Under the pieces are notes generated by a model that saw only the letters and a program-made list of their open reading frames with translations, did no database searches and was not told the DNA's origin. The position numbers and the translations under genes were made by a program. A stretch of 64,000 nucleotides of DNA from Ascidia mentula. Lineage: Eukaryota > Chordata > Ascidiacea > Phlebobranchia > Ascidiidae. Position 1 is the stretch's first letter, and every line of letters begins with the position of its first letter. The stretch is taken from assembly GCA_947561715.1 (NCBI GenBank), contig OX387201.1, positions 10,864,001 to 10,928,000 on the forward strand, given 5' to 3'. Positions 12,700-23,200 of the stretch are shown piece after piece.

Positions 12700-14512
12700 T
12701 GCTAAAATCCAATCCAGCCTCGAAAACGTGTTTAAAACAACAGATAAAAGAAAACAGATTCTTCTTGTGTGAAAAGTCTTTGTGAAAGATCGATGTTTAT
12801 TTCCACTTGCTTCACAAACAAACACAGTCTTAAAGTGAAATCCAATTCGTGCTAAACAATTCCTAAACTGACGATAGAAAATAGTAAATAGAATATCATG
12901 GGCATTTGCCGTACAAAGAAATAACGTAGGCTCCCATTGCAGCCCTTCTACACCAACCAAACAAAAGATTTAAGAGCTACCAGCATTTCTTAACCTCTTT
13001 CACCAAAACCAAAGTTTCTTTTGCCGAATTAAGGTAAACATAACTCCACAATGAACGATAACAAACGTGGCGCCAACTAACTCAGTCCACTTGCACGCCT
13101 TCCTATGTAGCTACCTCTCGCAAGTGTGACGACATAATAGAACCTCTTTTCCAGCGCAAAGATAAGTGCTGGCAAGGATGGAATTTCGTAACCTTCTTCT
13201 CTTTTTTAACTCTCGATCTCAGTTTTTCGTACGCCTGCTCTCGCCGTCGCCCGGCGGAACTGTTTTTCACAGCAATCCATTCAATGCAGTGACAATATGT
13301 AGGTGTGCGAGCCTGTTGAATGGTTATGCAGCGGCCAATGGATAAAGCCTATTTTGAGTACCATGCAACTTAAATTTGCATTAGGGATTACAGCTAAGTA
13401 AACACAGACCGAATCGTGTAAACGCGAGAATTCGCACGTCCCCTTTCTAAAGACATAGCCGCCCGGAGAGAGTGACAAGCACAAGCGTGCTCCCCACAGC
13501 AGCATGGCGATTTAGCACAACACGTCAGCGTTCGTTTGTACAGTTGCCATGCCTGCTGAGTAATTAGTCGTACACCTTGTTGCTGGCCCACAGTGGCCTG
13601 AATTGATGGGTTATGTAACAGTTTTGTTTGTGTTTTGGTAGCACTTACTTGATTATTCTAATGCCAAATAGAAGGTTGTATGAAACAAGCAAAATTCATT
13701 TACATCAGTACATTGAAATAAACATCACATACTTTCCAGATAACAACTAAGCGCACTGCTGCCACCTGACGGTACCCTTAAAAAAATATGTATATTTTCT
13801 CCATGCAATACCCAGGGTTTAACTGGCAATACGCAAGGACATGCTGACATCATGGTAAAGGATTTTAGCTTTAAATGTCTCAGGAGTTGTTAATTCTTTT
13901 CTAGTATTTAAAAGTTCATCCAAAAATTTCCTATATTTAAATATTTTTTATGTGCATCAAATGTGGCCAGCTTCAAAATGCGGACAATAACAAATAATAC
14001 GAAAATTCCGTTTTAGTCAAAAAGCGTCAACAAACAGTGACACCTGTGTTTGCATTATTTTCATTCCGTGTATGAATCAAGAATTCCAATAATCGGATTA
14101 GGTGACGTTGATCGTTTTCACATGGAAAACAGAAGAATAGCCACTGGCTAATAATTTATTGGAAACTGTAGATTTGAAAGTCACGAACTTACATGTACAA
14201 GTTGGACTTGAATACTGTTAAGTACTGCATGTCGAGAAACTGATGTAAATGAAAGAAGTGTACAACTCATGTCAGTGTTAAGTGTCGAAATGTGTTTATT
14301 TTCTCGTGATGTATTATACCAGCGCTATTTTCTTCACTTGTAAGGCTTCATATCAAACCATGTAGAATAAAGCTAGACTTTGTGCTGCAACCATGCTTGA
14401 AATAAACGAAACTACAGACGCACCATGTGAGCTCTGCTGAGATTGACTTCGGAAAAATAAAACCACTAATTAGAACAAAAATGAAACAGCATCAACGACA
14501 ACTAACAGTTTA
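12700..14512. other. No supported gene; interval between oppositely oriented Eph parts
   Basis: This interval separates the minus-strand Eph start codon from the first plus-strand candidate exon of the kinase piece. I found no Ig, FN3, ligand-binding or kinase signature on either strand. It may contain a promoter for one or both pieces, but no motif is distinctive enough to name. Confidence 0.4.
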
Positions 14513-14514
14513 CA

Positions 14515-17207
14515 ATGTCTAACGTATCTTGTCATTGTTGTTTGCTGTTCTTTGTCAGTCACACTGGGTAAGACTTTCATAACAAAAGTAAAACTAGACA
14601 AATAAATATCCTTCTGTACATTTACGCTGTTTTGATCCCAGCGATTCAGTTATATTCCTGGTTATTTTTCTGCTTCTGTATTTTTGCTAATGGTTGTTGT
14701 AAATGAAATAACATGCAGGATATTTTGAAAAATAGTTAAGGAATTGTGCATACAGTTAAATAACTCTATTTTCTGTTTTTTGTCCACAGACAAAAATCAA
14801 AGATCATAGAACGTATGAGCAAAGAATCCACATCTGACGAAAAAATCCCGTTTAACAATTCCAGGGACGACACTTTGATAGGTTTGCATTGTTGATGTTA
14901 TTTATATCAGTTTGTTACTATTCCCACGATAACATAGGATGTGCTTTCACAGTTAACATCCCGACGAACGGTAATCGGATTTATGTGGAATATCCCGACC
15001 CTCATGAAGCAGTTCGTGATTATTCTTGTGAAATAGACATTTCCAGCTTAACAATCGAAGAAACAATTGGTCAAGGTAGGTTTAGATGACAAATTAAATT
15101 AAATTGACCTCGCCTCCTTCATTTGTTGGGGGGTAATGTACTATGTACGAGGTATATCAATGATACCGTGTATATAATATTGTCAAACTGTCTGATTTTA
15201 AGACAAAAGTAAAATCAATCGACCAACATTGTTATTTGAAACTTTACTGGTCCCAAAAAATGTCATTTTGGACGGATTACTTTGCGGCTTGGTATTTTAT
15301 ACTTAAACACACTTCAATGTAAACTGTGGCAAAACTTGGTTTCCGTCTTGTGCTTCCAACAGCTCGGTCGATCTTTGAGTTACATTCACAAGGTTTTTCT
15401 CGATATTTCAGGAGAATTCGGGGAGGTTTGTAGAGGATCATTTCACAGTGGAAGTGACGAAGTTTGTTTTGCTGTGACGAGATTGAAGCAGGGAGCAGAT
15501 GCAAAAGATCAACTCAACTTTCTCAAGGAGGCGTCAACAATGGCACAGTTTTCTCATCCGAACGTCGTGCAACTCAAGGGTGTTGTCACCAGAAGTAAGT
15601 ATATTAATGTGTTTTCCTGCAAACAAATCCACCTACAAACGACATCTTTAATTTCACACTTCCCAATTATTTATTTGTGTATTTACTCTCATTAGGATGG
15701 TGACATTTTCTTTCACAATTTCATCTTCTTTGTCATTTTAAGTTTGCTTAAACTACCCAATGAATACACAACAAACATGCAACCCTCTTTCGCAATTTCA
15801 AAAACCACTCAGGCTCCACATAATCTGTTACGAAACAATCCTAGCTGACCCGTGTCACTGCAGTGAACTTGCGCCGTGGCATTTAAACGCGTCATTGAGT
15901 CACGCGTATTTACGCGTTCGTCCAGTGCGACGGCAAGTGCGGCCGAGCAGAAGAAGTTTTCGACCTTATCTGATTGTGAAGCTCCCACAACCTTTCCAAC
16001 ACAGCGAGATTTTTTTGAGCAAATTACTTGATCCGCGTAAGACGCATCTAACCGCCTCGAGGTGTTTGTCCCACAATCGTGACTCACTATGGTCTGAGAG
16101 GCGGAAGCGATATTGGTTGATGGCAGACGGTTATCTTCGCCAAAAATCGGGTTCGCACTTTTGGCGACCAAACCAGTTGCAAGGTGAACGGACTTTTGAC
16201 TGTTTAACCACTCGTCGAACCGTCAACGTGCAATAAGCAAGTCACCGGTATTTATTGATCGTATCGCGATTCCGCAAATACTTACCCTTTCAACAAGTTC
16301 ATTGATGGACGGAGGGGCGTATACGCAAACTATGCAGCTGAATATATCAAATATTTTATTGTTTGCGAGCTGAAAATCAGTATTAAACTTGCCTTTGCGC
16401 AGCCAATCTACTCAAATATAATTTTCGAGTATTAGTTAAAATGATTCGTATAATCCTGCATAAATTTGGTTGGTAATATCCATTTTTGTTGCGCAGCTGT
16501 GAACTTCCTTTACTACGTGACCAACGTCCAGGTTTCGCTTGATGTGTTTACTTGTACCCGCTCGACACTTAATCCTAAACTAAACTGCTGGCAACTCGCC
16601 ATTTGATAGCCAGCTTCATCGCACTCAACTTCGCACCTTTACTTTCACTACGTTTTCTTGGAAGTAAACTTGCTTTGACGTTTGTCTGTATGATTTTTGC
16701 AGGCCGACCACAGATGATCGTGACTGAATTCATGGAGAATGGATCACTTGACGTCTTTTTGAAGGTAACCATTTTGACAGCTTCCTTTTCGAATCAACCG
16801 TTCGAGGAAATGCGCCAGATTGACCACACGTTTTACCCAATAAGGACAAACCGCGCAAAGAAATTGATTTTGTTGTGCGGCCTTATATCTTTCAGTAAAA
16901 CCTTTCAGTATCAATTTAAAAGACAAAATTGTATGGTGGGACGTAAAAGTGTTTCTTTGATCTTGTACGAAAATACCGTTACTAATGTGGAATAAAAATA
17001 CAAATATCACTGTATCCACATTCGTGTTGTAGATGGTGGCTACAATTTGTAAATTTTCATCTGTTAGCAGTATACTGAAGATAACGACAACATATAATTT
17101 TTTAAACACACATTTTTAAAGAAAAACACCGACGCTTTAACGGTTCTTCAACTCATTCAAATGCTGAAAGGCATTGCAAGTGGAATGAGGTATCTTTCCT
17201 GTATGAA
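14515..17207 (+). pseudogene. Partial Eph-type tyrosine kinase domain, kinase-dead and truncated
   Basis: Five plus-strand exons join in phase: 14790-14881 (juxtamembrane), 14953-15075 (YVEYPDPHEAVRDY and SSLTIEETIGQG, the Eph juxtamembrane tyrosine motif and start of the glycine loop), 15412-15594, 16703-16764 (MIVTEFMENGSLDVFL) and 17122-17207 ([12 protein letters not shown]). A sixth possible first exon, 14515-14567, begins MSNVSCHCC and fits in phase. The glycine loop GQGEFGEV and the alpha-C glutamate (FLKEAS) are intact. The invariant beta-3 lysine of AxK is threonine (FAVTRLK), a one-base change from AAG to ACG. The last exon ends in a normal donor, but no exon with the HRD or DFG motifs follows in the 800 bp before the repeat at 18016. 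The extracellular half is also missing on this strand. It is most likely a broken gene piece. A transcribed pseudokinase fragment is the alternative. Confidence 0.75.
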
Positions 17208-18015
17208 GTACGTACGTTCAAACCGCGTTCCATCTCGCCGGACCCTCTTGCTTCAATTTCTTAAAACTTTTGTTGTCCTCAATATAATACCTATAACATA
17301 TGTATTTATGTTTGTAAACTGTGTCTGTGCGTAATTGTCATTAGAATCGTTGCGTCATTTACCCCCATATAATAAAAGTTCGTCAACACGTTGAGTAGAA
17401 ACCACATCGATAAATCACTGGACTCGCGTCACTTGGAAAGGAGCCGCCCGCTTAAAACCCGAAGGTTGAGATTAATCCTTAACGGATGCGCTACTTAGGC
17501 CGTTCATGGTGACGCTTTCTGCCCGCAGATGTGTAAGAACATTTGTGTCCAAATCACGTTCTGCAAACAGGGGAGGCGTTGCACCTGTGCTTGGCAACAA
17601 AAGCGCGTATGGACATAAAATGTCACCCTAACTACCACAGAAAAATGCATTTCGGTTGACGCCCATAGTCGTAAACTGGTAGCTTTATGTAAATATTGCT
17701 CCTTCGGTTCGAGCTTTTGCCGCCAAGTCGTCTGAACAACGACTTGAAAAGAATAGTGCGATACACCGGTTGCTGTTTGACTAACTAGTCTGGGTTATCG
17801 AACTGGAAAGTGATTGCCCACAAGCCTTATTTAAACGTGGATTTAAAGCTTTCATTTTTCAATTATTGGAGCTGGAGTGGAAGTGTCTTACAATCTCACA
17901 TGTTGGAGCTTTTGTTTATTTTCCATGTTTTTATCCATCTTAGAATTGCAAAACGTTAATATAGAGACTTTTCTATAACTGCATATATGGCAGTATGTCC
18001 CAAGTTAGCAACGGA
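17208..18015. other. Interval between the truncated kinase and the direct repeat
   Basis: The expected next Eph exon (YVHRDLAARN) does not occur here. On the minus strand an AATAAA signal (plus-strand tttatt at 17915-17920) lies about 280 bp past the stop of the three-Ig gene and could serve as its poly(A) signal. Nothing else was recognised. Confidence 0.4.
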
Positions 18016-19983
18016 ATTAAATTCTTATTTTACTGTGATCACCGAATTCTCAGAAGTATTTTTCACCACTTCTTAAAACCTTTTGAGTCATCTTTCAAAT
18101 CAGCACAAAGTTCGATATGGTCTATATTTTACAAGGTATGAATGAGATGATATACCGATGCCACTGAAATACTTTATACGATCTTAATACGCATAATTAG
18201 CTAGCGATAAACACGGAGCTTGATGGTTTTCACGGACGTTCCCATCATGTTGCTTGCAAAGCATTTGTAGAAGCCGTCATCGGAATACGCAGCTCCTCTA
18301 ATGGTAAGTGTACCATTGCGAAGCATTGTGATACCTGGTCTCGATCTTCGGTTAACCGCCTGTTTTCAGAGTTCGTTACAATGTAAAGGCCAACATTTTG
18401 TTAGGAATGGCATTAGTTTCTCTAGTTTTTTAAAATAAAACTTATCTAACCCCATTGTCCACCACCCTCCTTCCATTCGGCAATACCCAGTAATAAGACG
18501 GGGGAGGGACGGCAACCGCACTGCATTCCATTGTAATTGTCCTTCCCAGCTTTACATAATTCATCCATGATCTACTACGTTTGATCTTAGGTGCAAATGG
18601 TGGAGTCTAAAAAAGAGTTTTTTATATTAGCAAGTCCATGTTCATGCATGAATCAATTAAAAGATCTTTGCTCACCCTAACTGTAACGATTCGCGTTGCG
18701 TTGCCTGCAACATTCGATGCTACACAGCGCCATCTGCCGGCAAAAGAAAGAGCCATGCTACGTATCACAAGTTCGCCGTTTGGCTTTATGTAAAATCTAA
18801 AAATATAAAACTGTGTTAAAATTTTTATTACTTACAGAGACCAGTTTTTATAAATGCTTTATAGCTACTTAATCAACATAAAACACCCCAAACCGTGAAA
18901 TATTTGCCAACTTGAGTGAAACAAAATAACAAAGGGTTATACCCATTTCCCCAAGAACCAGCTGAATACGTCCTTCCGTTCGGTGTCGTCCAACGAATTT
19001 GCGGTTTGGGATTTCCAGCCGAAGTTGAGCACTCCGCGCCCCCTTTTCTGTTTTTTCCGATAGTTATTGATTTAGAGAGAGGCTGTTTGATTTTTGGAGC
19101 CATAATTTCCACTGTAAGATCAACCTCAGTGCGAGTCGTTCTAATACACACAAATACTTCGTGTTGGAAGAAAACTTTTGGATTCTTAGGAAACTGATTG
19201 TCACATCAACGCGTTACGTTTTCTTGTTCGCAGCTGATGATTTTTAACATAAAATAAGTGCAAAAGTTTGTTTCCGTAACTTACACAAGTAAGTTTACTA
19301 AAAGTTTAGTTTAACATGATAAAAAAATGTCATATAAAACATTTTGTGTGGCAATTTGTTTCGATAATTAAAGATGGTCACTAAAATTCAAGAGCACTTT
19401 CGTGTAAAGTATGTACATGTCAAATGATAAACAGTTTAGTCGACAAACCCTTTCTTGTTGCGGGCCAAACAAGTGTATGTTCCACTGTCTTCCCTTGTCA
19501 ATTTACTGATGCGTAATGTTCCATTATAAAGTGTCCTGTGTCTCCAAGTGGGTACAGGCAACGGAAAGCTAGCCTTCTCCCCGTTGGGAAGCCGCCACTC
19601 TATTGATCCGGGAAACCGCCACCACCTGCTCCGATGTTTTCGATCGTGTGGAAACCGACAGTGAAGAAAAACACTTTCCTCCACCATTCTTTGAAGACTG
19701 GACCTGCAGAAGAAAATGTTTAAGCAGAAAGTTTGTAACAAAACGACATGTTTCCAAATTCTCCAGATCATTGAACCACGTGTGCACGCTTCAGAAGGTC
19801 TTTATTCAAATTTTGTTACAAAATCGAAATTGCTTTCTAATATCAATCAGCATTTACTCAAAACACACCTGTAAACTTTTTCGGGTCCGTTCTGAGTACT
19901 GATGATTTCTGAAGTTTTCATTCGCTTGGTTTGCGCTTCGGCTGGCTCGGCTTCGATCAACACTAAGGTTAACAGAAGATGAA
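18016..19983. repeat. Direct repeat copy B of the segmental duplication
   Basis: This is the partner of 1-1975 in the same orientation, with an offset of about 18018 bp over most of its length. It contains all exons of the three-Ig gene except the 5' part of exon 1. The second matching block for copy A lies at 23293-23490. Because the donor blocks here are embedded in complete exons, copy B is the parental arrangement and copy A the derived one. Confidence 0.9.
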
Positions 19984-20053
19984 TAGTAAAAATATACCAG
20001 ACATAGGATGAAGTAACTCTCGACCACATTTTCGATAGAATACCTTGCCCCAT
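18201..20053 (-). CDS. Secreted three-Ig-domain protein, C-terminal part of an MXRA5/IGSF10-type gene
   Basis: Six exons in phase give 357 codons: 19869-20053, 19449-19703, 18943-19140, 18676-18796, 18451-18606 and 18201-18359. Exon 1 starts at ATG 20053 (or 20029, MWSRV) and encodes a hydrophobic leader (YIFTIHLLLTLVLIEA), a likely signal peptide. An in-frame stop two codons before the first ATG shows it is a true first exon. Three Ig domains follow, with Cys pairs, W.LPNG motifs and YTC/WRC/YKC F-strands. The last residues (FYKCFASNMMGTS, LRVYR) correspond to the extreme C-terminus of vertebrate MXRA5, which also ends within the final Ig strand. The gene starts about 180 bp downstream of the stop of the MXRA5-like gene, on the same strand. 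The phase of the preceding gene's last Ig exon (1) does not fit this gene's first Ig exon (which needs 2), so they do not simply splice together. Probably an extracellular matrix or adhesion protein. Confidence 0.75.
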
Positions 20054-20232
20054 GGGTTAAACTAAAGTTTTCTCAACGATCAGATTGGTTATGAAAGGGG
20101 ATATTGACCTCGGGGCATGAAACACGAAACGTCCATTACTTGCCGCAAAAAAATCTCAAACACGATAACGATAAGCTACTCTTCAATGGTATGTCAAATG
20201 GCACTTAATTTTTTATGCAGCGGACATTTTAC
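20054..20232 (-). promoter_or_regulatory. Short intergenic spacer between two same-strand Ig genes
   Basis: Only about 180 bp separate the stop codon at 20233 from the next ATG at 20053. I see no canonical AATAAA on the minus strand here. An AG after a short T-containing run (ctttag, just upstream of the ATG) could act as a splice acceptor. Tunicates are known to use spliced-leader trans-splicing and operons, so this could be an operon spacer. That is inference. Confidence 0.35.
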
Positions 20233-23200
20233 CTAGCTTTGGCAGTTCGTACTCGCGGCATAGATAGACATTTTCCTATGTTCTGCTCGTAATATTTGTG
20301 TAAAAAGAAAGTATATGAAGAACATACCTGGTCCTTCATCAACTTGCGGCTTGTTCAACACAATTAAAGTAACATGGGCAGAACTTTGTCCGACCACATT
20401 CTTTCCCACGCAGCGATAACGTCCTAAAAATATGGTTGTTTGTTTGTTATGTTTTTTTTTCAAAGAGAGATAAGAGACATACCGCGCAATTCCCGAGACG
20501 CATTTCGTAACACGAGAGTGTCATTGTGAAGGATAAGAATTCTTTCATTGATGTTGTCTGTTTTGGAGAGTTCTTGACCTTCAGGAAGAATCCACGACAT
20601 TCTGCAAAATAACTGTCGTGACTGAATTGGTTGTAATGGTATGTGCCCATTATTTCTTAAGGATCATCACGTTTTACATAAACCAAAGCTGTTGCGACAT
20701 TAAGCGTGTAAGTGGAACGGAAGCGTATTGTATATAAAAACTAAACTATGAGTAAAGTGTTGTTATTAAATTCAGATAAAAAACTAAGTTGGAAAAGACC
20801 ATAAACCTATTTGTTCAAAAACGAATTATATCTAGGTTTGACAATGCCTGCTTATCGTTATCGCTGCTCTTGGTCAATACCTTGGTTTCGGAATACCTTC
20901 ACCAGAGCACTCAAATGTGACCTCATCTCCTTCCAGTACAGTAGCGACTTTGTTTAGTTTACTTGTTATAATTGGTGGAGAGGAAACAACGATCACATTT
21001 AACTCATGAAGTGTTCGGCCAACTGCGTTTGAAGCGACGCACAAAAACATAATTTGAACGTTTTCGTTTGCCTGTTAAATAAAACAGTGTTATTTAGTGG
21101 GTGGTTTACCTAAAGCACATCTCATTACTTTCTCTATGTGCAAAACGTTGTCAGGAGAAGAATAAACATTTGCCAGGGAAGATGATTCTGAGTCGTTGTT
21201 CCTGGTGGCAACTATTCTAGGCCACGACCAGCTTACATCCGGATTGGGAATTCCTTTAAAATAAAATATCCAATATAGTATTTTCCTAAAACAATCAAAT
21301 CATTTATATTAATCGTGATTCGTTTGTCGGCCAACTCATAAGAACAATTTATTAGTAACATTTTATTAGATTAAAAGTTTTGATTATTTTGGTAAGATGT
21401 GAAAATCGTCACGGCAATTTCAGTATAACGGGGAGTGATTACAAATATCGATAAACACGAGTTTGATGCATCGTGAAAGAAATGATATAGTCACTGTTAT
21501 ACCTTCGGCTTGACACGTAATGTTCACTGAGTCTCCGTGGTTAACATTCAACCTCCGAACCATCGGGGTAATTATCCGTGGCGACAGCGTACGAATGCTC
21601 ACTTTTGTTTCGTGTATAAAATTTTGTGTGCTGTTTATCATCTCACATGTGAACGTTCCATTGTGCATCATACCCAAACTGTAAAGGTTTTACACTTTTT
21701 CCAACTACGACTACAAGTTATAAAGCAACATACCTCGAGATGAAAAGTTTCGATGTGTGACCGGCTGTTCCTAGTTTCGCTAGATTCTCGTCAAATAACC
21801 CGTCACTCTTTTCATGACTTTTAAATGTCCAGTTGACAGCGTTCGTGCCATCGCCTTGGAAGGGACATTGCAATTCCAATGAGTCGCCGTAGTTAGCAAT
21901 CAGGTTGCTTGTCCGATATTGCACGGTCTCCTTACGCCTGTGTGGGGTTACAGCGTGAGTTAGAAAATACACAAGAAGTTTATAGTTGTGCAAGTTTACC
22001 TTCGGTGGGCAACTTCTTTTTCCAAAATGTCGACTTGCTTCTTTCCATCTTTCACTACAAAAACAACTACAGCGTTTTATGGCGAAGTTAAATAGTCAAT
22101 GATTTACGTTGATCATTAGGTTTGCAGGCATTGCAGCCTAGCTGGATCAGCCACTTTTTCCTGACAAGTCGGAGCAAGATTTAAAAAATCAAGCTCCCGG
22201 TGAGGTTTGAACTCACGACCCTTGGCGAACCAGGCCCAATAACACTCTACCAACTGAGCTACAGGAGCTCAGTGGTTTCACGTGGCCAAGGTACACTGGT
22301 GCGCAAGCGCACAACTTGCCAGGCAACCATCACACATACGTAGGGGATCTCTACCACCGTATCAGATAACGATTTACGTTGATTAACGTTTCAGAAATCA
22401 AACAATAAACTTAAGTTTCAAAACTTCTCAATGTCGCTACCGACTGTTTTATTACCCTTGTTGTCCCCGAGTGGAATGTTCTTCCATCTCATTTGCCTTA
22501 AAACAAAAAATGCTGTTTGAAAAATCAAACAGACATATGGCAACCAACTATAATATGTATGATTTAAAGCAGAATGTGCCGACGTTGAGTAAAACAAAAA
22601 TTACTGGTAAACAATAAACGTACCAAATGCAACGATCAACACACATTTTCTTCCAAAAATTTAAATTTTACCCATTTTCTACGACGTACTTTGCATCAGC
22701 TTGAACATCTACTCGGTCTGTATCCACGGTTCGTTCCAATCCCGGTGCTTCCCGAACGATTTTAGTGATATTCCTGTCAACAGAGCCACCATGTGGTGCC
22801 ACTATTGATGGATAGGTTAATATAGGGGAGTCAGCGGTATCGAATTCACCCGAGAAACTCTCCTCTGCAACCATCGAGAAGTTGGAGTCACGTAGGCCAA
22901 GGTCAGAAGCAGACGCCCTTTGCTCTGGAATTTCCTGGTTGATAAATATTTCATTGTCGCTATCGAGCTGTGTCTCAATCTCTGCTCCCCGTGGAGCGAC
23001 ATTTTGAGCGCTTGAAAACTCAGTTGGTTTTACAAAGCTTCCCTCCCTATACAACCTCGTCTCGTTTAATTGCATTTTCGGACGAGCGGTTGCGTTTCTC
23101 GGAAAAATGTCGGTGGCTGCAATTCCGTTGCTCCGATTAATATTGCCCTGGCCATTGTTTGTCACGAATGTATTTTGTTTTTGTTCTATGTTGTTTATCG

